Source: a bacterium (GTDB taxonomy: Bacteria; Vulcanimicrobiota; Vulcanimicrobiia; Vulcanimicrobiales; Vulcanimicrobiaceae). Taken from it: a DNA stretch of 45,113 bases. The notes beneath the pieces are model-generated. The model ran no database searches. It was not told the origin of the DNA and saw only the letters and a list, made by a program, of their open reading frames with translations. The stretch spans positions 1-45,113 of the forward strand of contig JAJXWN010000003.1 in the NCBI GenBank assembly GCA_021781595.1, read 5' to 3'. How positions within the stretch are numbered: position 1 is the stretch's first letter; each line of letters begins with the position of its first letter. Of the stretch, positions 32,237 to 39,890 are shown in pieces. The position numbers and the translations under genes are program-made.

Positions 32237-32957
32237 CGTCGACGCGCTCTGGGACGACGTCCGCCAAGGGGCGCCGTCGATCCACGAAGCCGTCGCAATC
32301 CACCTGCATGCCTGTCCCCCGTGCCAAGAGCTCTACGAACAATACGAAGGCGTAGCCTACTGTCTCTCCTGTTTGCCGGCACCCGAGCCTTCTTGCGACC
32401 TGGCGAAGAGAGTCGTTGCGCACATAGCCCAGCTGACCCATAACGTACGGAGCGCCGCAGTCACGCTGACGGCGGTGCAGACGCCGATCGGGCGTCTCTA
32501 CGTCGGCTTCAAGCAGTCGCGCATCGCCTTCGTCGGCATCGACCGCGGCGAACCGGTTGCAGCGGTTCTGGAGCAGGCGCGGCGCCGGCTCCGCCGCCCG
32601 GTGGAGCAAGGCGATCCCCCGCCCTGGGTCAAGTCGCTCATCGCGGAGTTTTTCCAGACCTGGCACGTCGACGAACGTCTCGTCGACATAAGCGACCTGA
32701 CTCCATTCGAACAAGCGACTCTCAAGAAGACCGCGCAGATTCCGCCGGGGGAGGTGCGTTCCTACGCCTGGGTGGCGCGCGAGATCGGGCATCCCAAAGC
32801 GGCGCGAGCCGTTGGCCAGGTCATGGCACGCAATCCGCTTCCGCTGCTCTTCCCGTGTCACCGGGTCGTCGACTCGAGCGGCGCGCTCCACGACTACGGA
32901 TATGGCCTCGAGATGAAGGCCCGCCTGCTCCGCATGGAAGGCTACCACGCGCGCTGA
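32223..32957 (+). CDS. Zinc anti-sigma (ZAS) domain fused to O6-alkylguanine-DNA alkyltransferase
   Basis: 244-aa soluble fusion. Residues 1-50 are a zf-HC2/ZAS anti-sigma domain: CRDVDALWDDVRQG at the N-terminus, then His27-x3-Cys31-x2-Cys34 (HLHACPPC), with Cys3 as a likely fourth zinc ligand. Residues about 78-244 are a complete Ogt/Ada-C alkyltransferase: an N-terminal ribonuclease-like half (AVQTPIGRLYVGF), then GEVRSYAWVAREIG, the Arg finger in AARAVGQVM, and PCHRV with methyl-acceptor Cys212. ATG start with AAGGAG 9 nt upstream, overlapping the ECF sigma gene by 14 nt. Repair is suicidal: Cys212 takes the alkyl group once. Inference: alkylation could release the bound sigma factor. No membrane helix, so this is a cytoplasmic sensor. 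Confidence 0.9.
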   Translation: MRCRDVDALWDDVRQGAPSIHEAVAIHLHACPPCQELYEQYEGVAYCLSCLPAPEPSCDLAKRVVAHIAQLTHNVRSAAVTLTAVQTPIGRLYVGFKQSRIAFVGIDRGEPVAAVLEQARRRLRRPVEQGDPPPWVKSLIAEFFQTWHVDERLVDISDLTPFEQATLKKTAQIPPGEVRSYAWVAREIGHPKAARAVGQVMARNPLPLLFPCHRVVDSSGALHDYGYGLEMKARLLRMEGYHAR

Positions 32958-33058
32958 CCGGCCGACAGGGCATTCCTGCCCGCGCTCGAACCGGGCTAGC
33001 CATACGGTGTCCGCAAGCTCCCTCAGATAATAGACAAACGAGGGTAAACGGCCGGACG

Positions 33059-33141
33059 AAGGAGGTGATCGTCGTTCGTACAGAGAGTAGCACGATATCT
33101 AGCATAACGATGATCGGAGGTGCCGGCGGCTAGCCGGCGCC
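33059..33141 (+). ncRNA. Candidate small RNA region with full-length anti-anti-SD sequence
   Basis: Within the 254-bp gap between the anti-sigma/alkyltransferase gene and pcp. AAGGAGGTGATC (33059-33070) is a 12-nt exact complement of the usual 16S rRNA 3' end, yet no ATG/GTG/TTG lies at working distance after it. A second GGAGGTG (33116-33122) enters the hairpin GGTGCCGGC/GCCGGCGCC (33119-33127/33133-33141, one G-U). A -10-like GATAAT (33026-33031) lies upstream and a strong terminator follows. A 22-codon frame from GTG 33065 exists but has no spacing from its SD. Whether this is an RNA gene is inference. Confidence 0.35.
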
Positions 33142-33161
33142 CCGGACCCGATACGGCTTCC

Positions 33162-33189
33162 GCCGGCTCGCTCGAGCCGGCTTTTTTTT
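33162..33189 (+). terminator. Strong intrinsic terminator before pcp
   Basis: Perfect 8-bp stem GCCGGCTC (33162-33169) / GAGCCGGC (33174-33181), loop GCTC, followed by eight T residues (33182-33189). It ends transcripts from the sigma/anti-sigma-alkyltransferase operon or from the intervening small RNA region, 22 nt before the pcp start. Confidence 0.93.
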
Positions 33190-33211
33190 CGCCCGAAGGG
33201 GAACGCAGACG

Positions 33212-33943
33212 TTGCTTTTAATCATCAGGAAGGTGGCAAAGCACGTCCTCATCACAGGGTTCGAGCCGTTTGGCGGCGAGAAGGTGAACCCGAGCGAACT
33301 CGTCGCGCGCAGCCTCGAAGGGCGCCTCATTGCAGAGCGTCTCGTCGTATCGCGCGTTCTACCGGTCGAGACGCGTAATCTTCGCGACCGCTTGGAGCGC
33401 GCGCTCCTAGAAGAATCGCCCGACATCGTGCTGTGCATGGGGCAAGGCGGCGGCCGGACCGCCGTTGCACTCGAGCGAGTGGCGGTCAACGTCCTAGACT
33501 TCGAGCGGCCCGACAACGTCGGAGTCGTGCGCAGACAGGAGCAGATCCAGCGCGCGGGCCCCGACGCCCGTCTATCGAACCTGCCATTTGAGAAGATCGT
33601 CGAGGCGTGGCATGAGAACGGCGTGCCCGGCTACGTGTCGAACTCCGCCGGCACCTTCATCTGCAATCAAGCGCTCTACGAACTGCTCGGTCTCGTAGAG
33701 GCGACCGCCTCCGCCATCGTCGCCGGGTTCGTCCATCTGCCCTATCTCCCGGCGCAGGCCATCACCGCAGGCTCGGAGGCCACCGCATCGATGTCGTTCG
33801 AGACGATGAAACGAGCGATGGAGATTCTTTTGGAAACAATCGTACCGTGGGTCGACCATCGCCCGCTCGAGCGCGACATTGCAACGCGCGCCCGCAGCTC
33901 CGAGATGTGGATACCACGCGGTGTAAAGGAAGTAGAACGCTGA
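33212..33943 (+). CDS. pcp: Pyroglutamyl-peptidase I
   Basis: 243-aa cysteine peptidase (family C15) that removes N-terminal pyroglutamate from peptides in the cytoplasm. Family blocks are intact: LITGFEPFGGEKVNPSE at the N-terminus, GQGGGRTAVALERVAVN with the catalytic Glu, SNSAGTFICNQALYELL with the nucleophile Cys, and GFVHLPYLPAQ with the catalytic His. TTG at 33212 is chosen since AAGGGGAA lies 8 nt upstream; GTG at 33233 is possible but sits directly on its AGGAAG. It follows a strong terminator and heads a plus-strand run of five genes. Its TGA overlaps the start of the PHP-domain gene. Confidence 0.92.
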   Translation: MLLIIRKVAKHVLITGFEPFGGEKVNPSELVARSLEGRLIAERLVVSRVLPVETRNLRDRLERALLEESPDIVLCMGQGGGRTAVALERVAVNVLDFERPDNVGVVRRQEQIQRAGPDARLSNLPFEKIVEAWHENGVPGYVSNSAGTFICNQALYELLGLVEATASAIVAGFVHLPYLPAQAITAGSEATASMSFETMKRAMEILLETIVPWVDHRPLERDIATRARSSEMWIPRGVKEVER

Positions 33944-35622
33944 GCGACCCACGCATCGCCGCCATCCCCGACATCCACGGGCACGCCAAGGGCGAACACA
34001 AACTCTACTCGGAGGAGCGCCCTATAGCGTACTCCGCGCGTATGCTGTTTCTGTGGTTCTACCACGCGTGCCGGCGCGGTCTGCCGCGCTTCTTGATGGT
34101 GACCGACCACGTCAACTATCTGACGTTCGAGGATCCCGGAGCCGTCAACACGGTGCGCCGCGCGCTGAAACTCGCCGAGGCCGGCGATCTCTACGGCGCC
34201 GCCGAAACGGCGGGCGTCGACGTCACGCACGCGGCGATCGTTTCGGAAGGCCTGCGCCGCGGGATGCGCTTCTCGATCGGCGCCGAGATCGACAACGATC
34301 CGCGCGCGAGACCGGACGCTCAGAATATCGTCGACGCCATGAGGCCGGACGGCATGATCCGCTCGGTACACTTCCTGGCAGTCGACCACCCGGAGAAGGG
34401 CGCGGATTGGCAATGGCCGTTCGACAATGCGGAGTTCAAGGGTTTCTACGAAATCGTCGGGGTCGAGAAGACGTGGCAACTCTACATGGCCAAGCTGCTG
34501 GACGACATCGAAAAACTCCCGGGCCAAATCGTCGGGCACTTCTACGTACCGGCGAAGTTCGGCCATTGGCCCGATAAGGCTACGCTCGAGCGCTATGAAG
34601 ATCAGCTCATAGAGGCGTGCCGCGCGCGCGGGATGGCGGTCGAGATCAATACGCGCTTCCTGTACCGCGATGCGGAGTCCGAGGGCGCCGAAGGCAATCG
34701 GCAGCGCTACCGCACCGCCAATCTACGCTTGATGAAGAAAGCCAAAGCAAAAGGCGTGGGCATCGCCATCGGCTCGGACGCACACAGTCCGAAAGATCAA
34801 GGCGGAATGTTCGATTTCGTCCTCAAAATGCTCGACGAGGCGAGCGTAAACGAGATCGTCTTCCCGGTCGGTGGAAGGCTCGCGCGCGTGGCCCTGCGGG
34901 CGACCAAGGAACATCTCGAAAAGGCGAAATCGCAAGAGCCTCCGCTGGCAGGCAGCAGCATCACGGGATTCGGCCGCGCGGAGCTCGGCCTCCCCGAACG
35001 CGACGAAGCGGCCGAACTTCGCGAAGCGAAGGCAGCCGCGAAAGCTCGGCACGATGCGGGCCCCAAGCGACGCGCCGGCGGTCCGTCGCGGGCGACCAAA
35101 GGACCGGCCAAGGAGCCCTCTGCTCGCGGTGGAGCGCCGAGAACCACGCGCGCCAGAACGCCGAAGCCGGCCGCCGAACCGCGTGCTGCCGCACCGCAAG
35201 AACGCATTGCCTCGCCGAAAAGAGCCACGGCCGCGAAAAAGGCCGCGCCGGCAAAAAAAACCGCGCATGCCAAGAAACTCGCGCCGGCCAAGAAGCCTGC
35301 GCCGGCGAAGAAGCCCGCGCAGACCAAGAAGCTCGCGCCGGCAAAAAAGGCCGCGCCGCCAAAAAAAACCACGCCGGCCAAGAAACCCACGCCCACCAAG
35401 AAACTCGTACCGACCAAGAAACTCGCGCCGGCCAAGAAGCCCGCGCACGCCAAGAAGCCCGAGCCAGGCAAGAAACTCGCACATGGCAAAAAAACTGCGC
35501 CCGCTAAGAAGCCCGCGCCCGCCAAGAAATCCGCGCCCGCCAAGAAGCCCGCGCCCGCCAAGAAGCCCGCGCATGCCAAGAAGCCCGCGGCCGCCAAGAG
35601 AGCCGCGCGCAAGCGCCGCTAG
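33940..35622 (+). CDS. PHP-domain phosphoesterase with histone H1-like Lys/Ala/Pro tail
   Basis: 560-aa protein. Residues 1-320 are a PHP (polymerase and histidinol phosphatase) metal-dependent phosphoesterase domain: DIHGH (His13, His15), VTDHVNY, SIGAEID, VGHFYVPAKFGHW and IGSDAHSPKDQ supply the expected His/Asp/Glu ligands. From about 365 the sequence turns basic, and residues 431-548 are about 20 hexapeptide repeats of the form A-K-K-P-A-P, as in histone H1 and the tails of some bacterial HU-type proteins. Nucleic-acid or polyphosphate/polyanion binding by the tail is inferred. The start appears to be CTG at 33940 (GGAAG 6 nt upstream), overlapping the pcp stop as CTGA; no ATG/GTG/TTG fits without deep overlap. 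Confidence 0.8.
   Translation: MSDPRIAAIPDIHGHAKGEHKLYSEERPIAYSARMLFLWFYHACRRGLPRFLMVTDHVNYLTFEDPGAVNTVRRALKLAEAGDLYGAAETAGVDVTHAAIVSEGLRRGMRFSIGAEIDNDPRARPDAQNIVDAMRPDGMIRSVHFLAVDHPEKGADWQWPFDNAEFKGFYEIVGVEKTWQLYMAKLLDDIEKLPGQIVGHFYVPAKFGHWPDKATLERYEDQLIEACRARGMAVEINTRFLYRDAESEGAEGNRQRYRTANLRLMKKAKAKGVGIAIGSDAHSPKDQGGMFDFVLKMLDEASVNEIVFPVGGRLARVALRATKEHLEKAKSQEPPLAGSSITGFGRAELGLPERDEAAELREAKAAAKARHDAGPKRRAGGPSRATKGPAKEPSARGGAPRTTRARTPKPAAEPRAAAPQERIASPKRATAAKKAAPAKKTAHAKKLAPAKKPAPAKKPAQTKKLAPAKKAAPPKKTTPAKKPTPTKKLVPTKKLAPAKKPAHAKKPEPGKKLAHGKKTAPAKKPAPAKKSAPAKKPAPAKKPAHAKKPAAAKRAARKRR
35233..35583 (+). repeat. 18-bp tandem coding repeat (A-K-K-x-A-P hexapeptides)
   Basis: About 20 imperfect copies of an 18-bp unit (best form GCCAAGAAGCCCGCGCCC) in frame within the PHP-domain gene. 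Units vary at the fourth residue (P, L, T, A or S) and the sixth (P, H or Q). The copies nearest the 3' end are almost identical, which suggests recent expansion by slippage or unequal exchange. Copy number is likely to vary between strains. Confidence 0.9.
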
Positions 35623-35652
35623 AGCGATCTCCGATCGGATAAGGTGAGTCGA

Positions 35653-37692
35653 ATGACGGATGTTTCACGCGCGCGTAATATTGCGATCGTGGGCTCGCAC
35701 CATGCGGGAAAGACCACGCTCGTCGAAGCCATCCTGTCGCACTGCGGCGCCGTTTCGCGCAAGGGGTCGGTGGTCGACGGCACGTCGACCACCGACCATG
35801 AGCCGGAGTGCATCGCGCACGCGCAGTCCACGACCGTCGGCTTCGCGCACTGCAGCGACTCCGATATCGACATGACGCTGATCGATTGTCCAGGCTTCGT
35901 CGATTTTCTCGAGGAGACGCGGCTTGCGATCTCAGGTGCCGACGCGGTCGCCATCGCGATTGAAGCCGACCCGGCGCGCGTCGCGCAGATCCAAAACCTC
36001 GTCGACTTTATAGACGCGCGCGGCCTGCCGCACCTCTTCGTCATCAACAAACTCGATCGCGCTGGATCGGATTTCGCCGGCACGCTCGCAGCGCTGCAGT
36101 CCGCCTACGGGCGGCACGTCGTGGCGGAGCATTGGCCGATCGGCATGGCCGAGTCGTTCCGAGGCTACGCCGACCTCGCCACCCGCAAGGCCTATCTTTA
36201 CGACGGCACGCGAGAGCGGGAAAGTGCGCTCCCTGAGGAGTTGCACGATCGAGTCGACCGCGCGCGCGGCGAACTGCTCGAGGCGATGGCCGACTTCGAC
36301 GACCGCTTGATGGAACAGATTCTCGAAGGCATCGAACCGTCGCAGGAGGTAGTCGAGAGGGACCTCTGTGAGGAGTGCTCGCACGACCAAATCGTGCCGG
36401 TGCTGGTCGCCGCGGGACTGCCCGGGTACGGAGTGACCGCGCTGCTGCGCGCGATGGAGCGCTGGTTCCCGTCTCCGGCCGACGCACCGGCCATTGACGC
36501 CGAGGGGCGCCCGATCGAGCTGCGCCCCGACGGGCCGGTGATCGCACACGTTATCAAGACGACGATCCACCCCCAATCCGGCAAACTTTCGATCGTTCGC
36601 GTGCTCTCCGGAACGTTGAAACCGGATGCGACCTTGACGAACGTCTCTCGCGGCGACGAAAAAGTACGCGCCGGGGGCCTCTATCGTCTGCAAGGGAAGA
36701 AACAGGAGCCCCTCGCCGAGGCCGGGCCGGGGAGCGTTGTCGCGCTCGCCCGCTTGGAGTCGGTCGCGACCGGCGACACGCTCACCACCAACGGTCTGCG
36801 AATTTTGTTGCCGCACGTTCGGCGGGCAGAGCCCGTCTTTGCCGTCGCGGTCCGTCCCAAGGAGCGCATCGACGAAGCGAAGATATCACAGATGCTCGCG
36901 CGAATCGTCGACGAGGATCCGGCGCTGCGCCTCCAGCGCGCCGAAATCACCAACGAACTGCAACTCATGGGCAGCGGCGAGCAGCACGTTTCGATTGCCG
37001 TCGAACGTCTCGGGCGCAAATACAAGGTCGAGGTCGAGACGCACCCGCCAATCATTCCGTATCAAGAGACCATCTCAGCCGGGACCGAGATCCATTCGCG
37101 CTACAAACACCAAACCGGAGGGCACGGCCAGTTCGCCGACGTGTGGCTGCGGGTTCAGCCGTGCGAACGAGGCCACGGTGTTACGTTTGAAGAGCAGATC
37201 GTCGGCGGCGTCGTTCCGCGTCAGTTCATCCCGGCCGTCGAGAAGGGGGTGCGCGAAGCGCTGATGCACGGCAGCCTCGGCGGCTATCCGGTGACCGACA
37301 TCAACGTAATCCTCTTCGACGGCGCGTACCACGACGTGGACTCGAGCGAACAGGCCTTCAAGACGGCGGCCGGCATGGGCATCCGAGAGGCCTTGCCAAA
37401 GTGCAACCCGGCCGTTCTGGAGCCGATCGTGCACGTAGCGGTCACCGTCCCTACAGCCTACACCTCCGCCGTCATCCAGCAATTGACCGGTAAACGCGGG
37501 CAGATCCTCGGCATGGCTCCCGGCGACAAGCCGGGCGTCGACATCGTCGAGGCGTACGGCCCGCAAGTCGAGATCGCTCGCTACATCACGGAACTTCGCA
37601 CCGCTACGCAAGGGCTCGGAACCTACGTCTGGCGTCACGACCGCTTCGAGCCCGTTCCCGGCAAGTGGGCCGGGCCGAAGGCGGCCGTCTAG
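35653..37692 (+). CDS. EF-G-like translational GTPase (FusA2-type paralogue)
   Basis: 679-aa EF-G-like GTPase with the full five-domain layout. G1 is GSHHAGKTT, G3 is DCPGF (canonical DTPGH), and G4 is NKLD. The switch I region lacks the canonical RGITI motif (TTDHEPECIAHAQSTTVGF instead), as in the FusA2/EF-G-like group whose role in translation is unclear. Domain IV contains KHQTGGHGQFADV and HDVDSSEQAFKTA, with GYPVTDINVILFDGAYH, as in true EF-G. ATG at 35653 is preferred (AAGGTGA 6 nt upstream); GTG 35644 is in frame. It begins 30 nt after the PHP gene and probably belongs to the same operon. Confidence 0.87.
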   Translation: MTDVSRARNIAIVGSHHAGKTTLVEAILSHCGAVSRKGSVVDGTSTTDHEPECIAHAQSTTVGFAHCSDSDIDMTLIDCPGFVDFLEETRLAISGADAVAIAIEADPARVAQIQNLVDFIDARGLPHLFVINKLDRAGSDFAGTLAALQSAYGRHVVAEHWPIGMAESFRGYADLATRKAYLYDGTRERESALPEELHDRVDRARGELLEAMADFDDRLMEQILEGIEPSQEVVERDLCEECSHDQIVPVLVAAGLPGYGVTALLRAMERWFPSPADAPAIDAEGRPIELRPDGPVIAHVIKTTIHPQSGKLSIVRVLSGTLKPDATLTNVSRGDEKVRAGGLYRLQGKKQEPLAEAGPGSVVALARLESVATGDTLTTNGLRILLPHVRRAEPVFAVAVRPKERIDEAKISQMLARIVDEDPALRLQRAEITNELQLMGSGEQHVSIAVERLGRKYKVEVETHPPIIPYQETISAGTEIHSRYKHQTGGHGQFADVWLRVQPCERGHGVTFEEQIVGGVVPRQFIPAVEKGVREALMHGSLGGYPVTDINVILFDGAYHDVDSSEQAFKTAAGMGIREALPKCNPAVLEPIVHVAVTVPTAYTSAVIQQLTGKRGQILGMAPGDKPGVDIVEAYGPQVEIARYITELRTATQGLGTYVWRHDRFEPVPGKWAGPKAAV

Positions 37693-37746
37693 CGTCGCCG
37701 AACCCAAACAATCTCTTCCCCCAGCTCGCCCGGAGGAATCAGGTCT

Positions 37747-39354
37747 TTGAAACGCCTTCTCGCACTTGCGGTGCTCGGCGCCGCCGTAGCCGGCTGCTCG
37801 CAGGGGAGCGCTCCGGGAACGCAACCCGGCGTGCTGCGCATCGCGATCCAGTCCGACGTCAAGAACCTCAACCCGCTGCTCACCTCGAACACGACCGACG
37901 GGATGATCGCGCGGCTGATGTTCGAGCCCCTGGTCTCCGCCGACGCGCAGGGCAAGACGATCCCGATGCTGGCCGCGCAGGTTCCCACGCAGCGCAACGG
38001 CGGAATCAGCAAAGACGGGCTGACGATCACCTATCACCTGCGCAAAGGCGTGAAGTGGACCGACGGCGTTCCGGTCACGAGCGCGGACGTCAAATGGTCC
38101 TGGCAGGCGCTCATGAATCCCAATAACAACATCATCTCGCGCCACGGGTACGACCTCATCAAGAGCATCGACACCCCGGGGCCCTACACCGCGATCGTTC
38201 ACCTCAAGCGAAAGTTTGCTCCGTTCGTCAACACGTTTTTCGCGGACAGCGATCAACCGTATGGGGTCGCGCCGGCCCACATCCTCGCGAAGTATCCAAA
38301 CATCAACGAGATCCCGTTCAACAGCGACCCGAGCGTCAGCGACGGGCCCTTCAAGTTCGTGATTTGGGTGCGTGGCGACCACATGGAATTCGCGAGGAAT
38401 CCAAACTTCTTCCTGGGCAAACCGAAGCTCAAGCGCATCGTCATCCACATCGTTCCCGACGAAAGTACGACCGTCAATATGCTGCGGACTCACGATATCG
38501 ATTGGATGTTCGAAGCCTCGGTGGACAACTACCCCCAAGTGAAGTCCATCCCCGGGATCAAGATCGTCTGGGTGAACGTGAACGGCTACGAGGACCTACA
38601 ACTCAACGTGCAGCGACCGTATCTCCGCGACGTGCGCGTGCGCCGGGCGATCGCGTATGGCATCGATAAGGAGCGGCTGGTAAAAACGCTCACCTTCGGC
38701 CAGGAACGCATCGCGACCGAAGATCAACCCCCTTTCATGTGGGCGTACGATCCGAAGGTGACCAACTATCCGTACGATCCGGCCAAGGCCCGGCAACTAC
38801 TGGAGCAGGCCGGGTGGTCGCCGGGTCCCGGCGGCATCATGCGCAAAGACGGGCACCGCCTCATCCTCGTGCTGACGAGCGATGCCAGCAATATCACGCG
38901 CCGGCGCGAGAGCGTCGAGGTTCAGGCGATGCTGCGCAAGATCGGCATCGAAGCCGAGGTGAAATACTATCAGGCCGACGTCCTCTACGCTCCGGTCGGC
39001 GAAGGCGGAATCCTCCAAGGCGGGCGCTTCGATTTGGACCTTGCGGGTTGGTATTCTGGAACGGACCCAGACGACTCTTCCCAATTCACCTGCAAGAACG
39101 TCGCGCCGCACGGTTACAACTACTCGCGCTACTGCAGCAAGGAGATGGACGCCGCTCAGCAGGTCGCACTCACCCATTACGACATCGCGACGCGGAAGAT
39201 CGCCTACGCTCGCATCCAAGAACTGCTCAAGCGTGACGTTCCCGAGCTCTTTACGTATTACGAGCGCCAGATGCAGCCGATCAACCCGAACTTCAAAGGT
39301 TTCCACCCGAACCCGGTAACCGAATCGTGGAACGCATGGCAATGGAGTATTTAG
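37747..39354 (+). CDS. Family-5 ABC transporter solute-binding lipoprotein (third paralogue)
   Basis: 535-aa extracytoplasmic binding lipoprotein. TTG start with GGAGG 10 nt upstream; lipobox VAGC (Cys17). It shares with the pair at 1-2852 the blocks GLTITYHLRKGVKW and SDGPFKF and the C-terminal region, but is clearly more diverged. It lies 54 nt after the EF-G-like gene and its 3' end overlaps the start region of pyrE, so it sits in a housekeeping-type operon without any permease or ATPase. Ligand unknown. Confidence 0.92.
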   Translation: MKRLLALAVLGAAVAGCSQGSAPGTQPGVLRIAIQSDVKNLNPLLTSNTTDGMIARLMFEPLVSADAQGKTIPMLAAQVPTQRNGGISKDGLTITYHLRKGVKWTDGVPVTSADVKWSWQALMNPNNNIISRHGYDLIKSIDTPGPYTAIVHLKRKFAPFVNTFFADSDQPYGVAPAHILAKYPNINEIPFNSDPSVSDGPFKFVIWVRGDHMEFARNPNFFLGKPKLKRIVIHIVPDESTTVNMLRTHDIDWMFEASVDNYPQVKSIPGIKIVWVNVNGYEDLQLNVQRPYLRDVRVRRAIAYGIDKERLVKTLTFGQERIATEDQPPFMWAYDPKVTNYPYDPAKARQLLEQAGWSPGPGGIMRKDGHRLILVLTSDASNITRRRESVEVQAMLRKIGIEAEVKYYQADVLYAPVGEGGILQGGRFDLDLAGWYSGTDPDDSSQFTCKNVAPHGYNYSRYCSKEMDAAQQVALTHYDIATRKIAYARIQELLKRDVPELFTYYERQMQPINPNFKGFHPNPVTESWNAWQWSI

Positions 39355-39890
39355 GTTCACCGGATCCCATACGCATCACGGAGCTCACGTGGTTACGAAA
39401 GATGATCGTCGAACGCGCGCTCACTCGCGGCGACTACGTCCTCTCGGGCGGCGCACGCAGCGATTACTACATCGACAAGTTCCGGCTCTTCTCCGGCCCC
39501 CACGTCCTGCGCCGCGTGGCACGGATGTTCACGCCGGTTATCGCCGAGATCAGCCCCGATCTCATCGCCGGAACGGAGTTGGGCGGTGTCGTGATCGCGA
39601 CGGCCGTCTCGCAGATGGCCGGCATCCCAATGATCGCGGTGCGCAAAGAACCGAAAGGCTATGGGGCGTTCCCCGGCGAGTTCGTAGAAGGACCCTACGA
39701 AAAGGGTCATCACGTGCTCTTACTCGAGGACGTCGTGACCAGCGGACGCGAGCTGCTATCGGCAAAGACGCGCCTCGAACAGCTCGGCCTGCGAGTCACG
39801 CCCTGTGCGGTCGTCAGTCGCGGCCTGGCGGCCGTTCGTTCGCTCATCCAATTTTCGCTGCCGCGCGGACAGGCGCAGAGCGAGAACTAA
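39336..39890 (+). CDS. pyrE: Orotate phosphoribosyltransferase
   Basis: About 184-aa type I phosphoribosyltransferase that joins orotate to PRPP in pyrimidine synthesis. The PRPP loop is HHVLLLEDVVTSGRELL; the substrate loop KEPKGYGAFPGEFVEGPYEKGH and the GTELGGVVIATAVS block are also typical of PyrE. Start codons GTG 39327, ATG 39336 and ATG 39342 all lie inside the end of the upstream binding-protein gene; 39336 is chosen as a compromise. Its last 4 nt overlap the convergent ion-channel gene. Confidence 0.87.
   Translation: MAMEYLGSPDPIRITELTWLRKMIVERALTRGDYVLSGGARSDYYIDKFRLFSGPHVLRRVARMFTPVIAEISPDLIAGTELGGVVIATAVSQMAGIPMIAVRKEPKGYGAFPGEFVEGPYEKGHHVLLLEDVVTSGRELLSAKTRLEQLGLRVTPCAVVSRGLAAVRSLIQFSLPRGQAQSEN

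Noticed and set aside
33065-33133. 22-codon frame from GTG inside the orphan Shine-Dalgarno
   Set aside because: The GTG touches its own SD with no spacing, so initiation is unlikely; kept only as part of the candidate RNA region.
33256-33275. T-loop-like sequence (GGTTCGAGCC) suggesting a tRNA
   Set aside because: It lies in the conserved N-terminal coding region of pcp and no acceptor, D or anticodon arms can be built.
35233-35583. Regular short repeats that might suggest a CRISPR array
   Set aside because: They are in-frame 18-bp coding units with no spacers, encoding the Lys/Ala/Pro tail.
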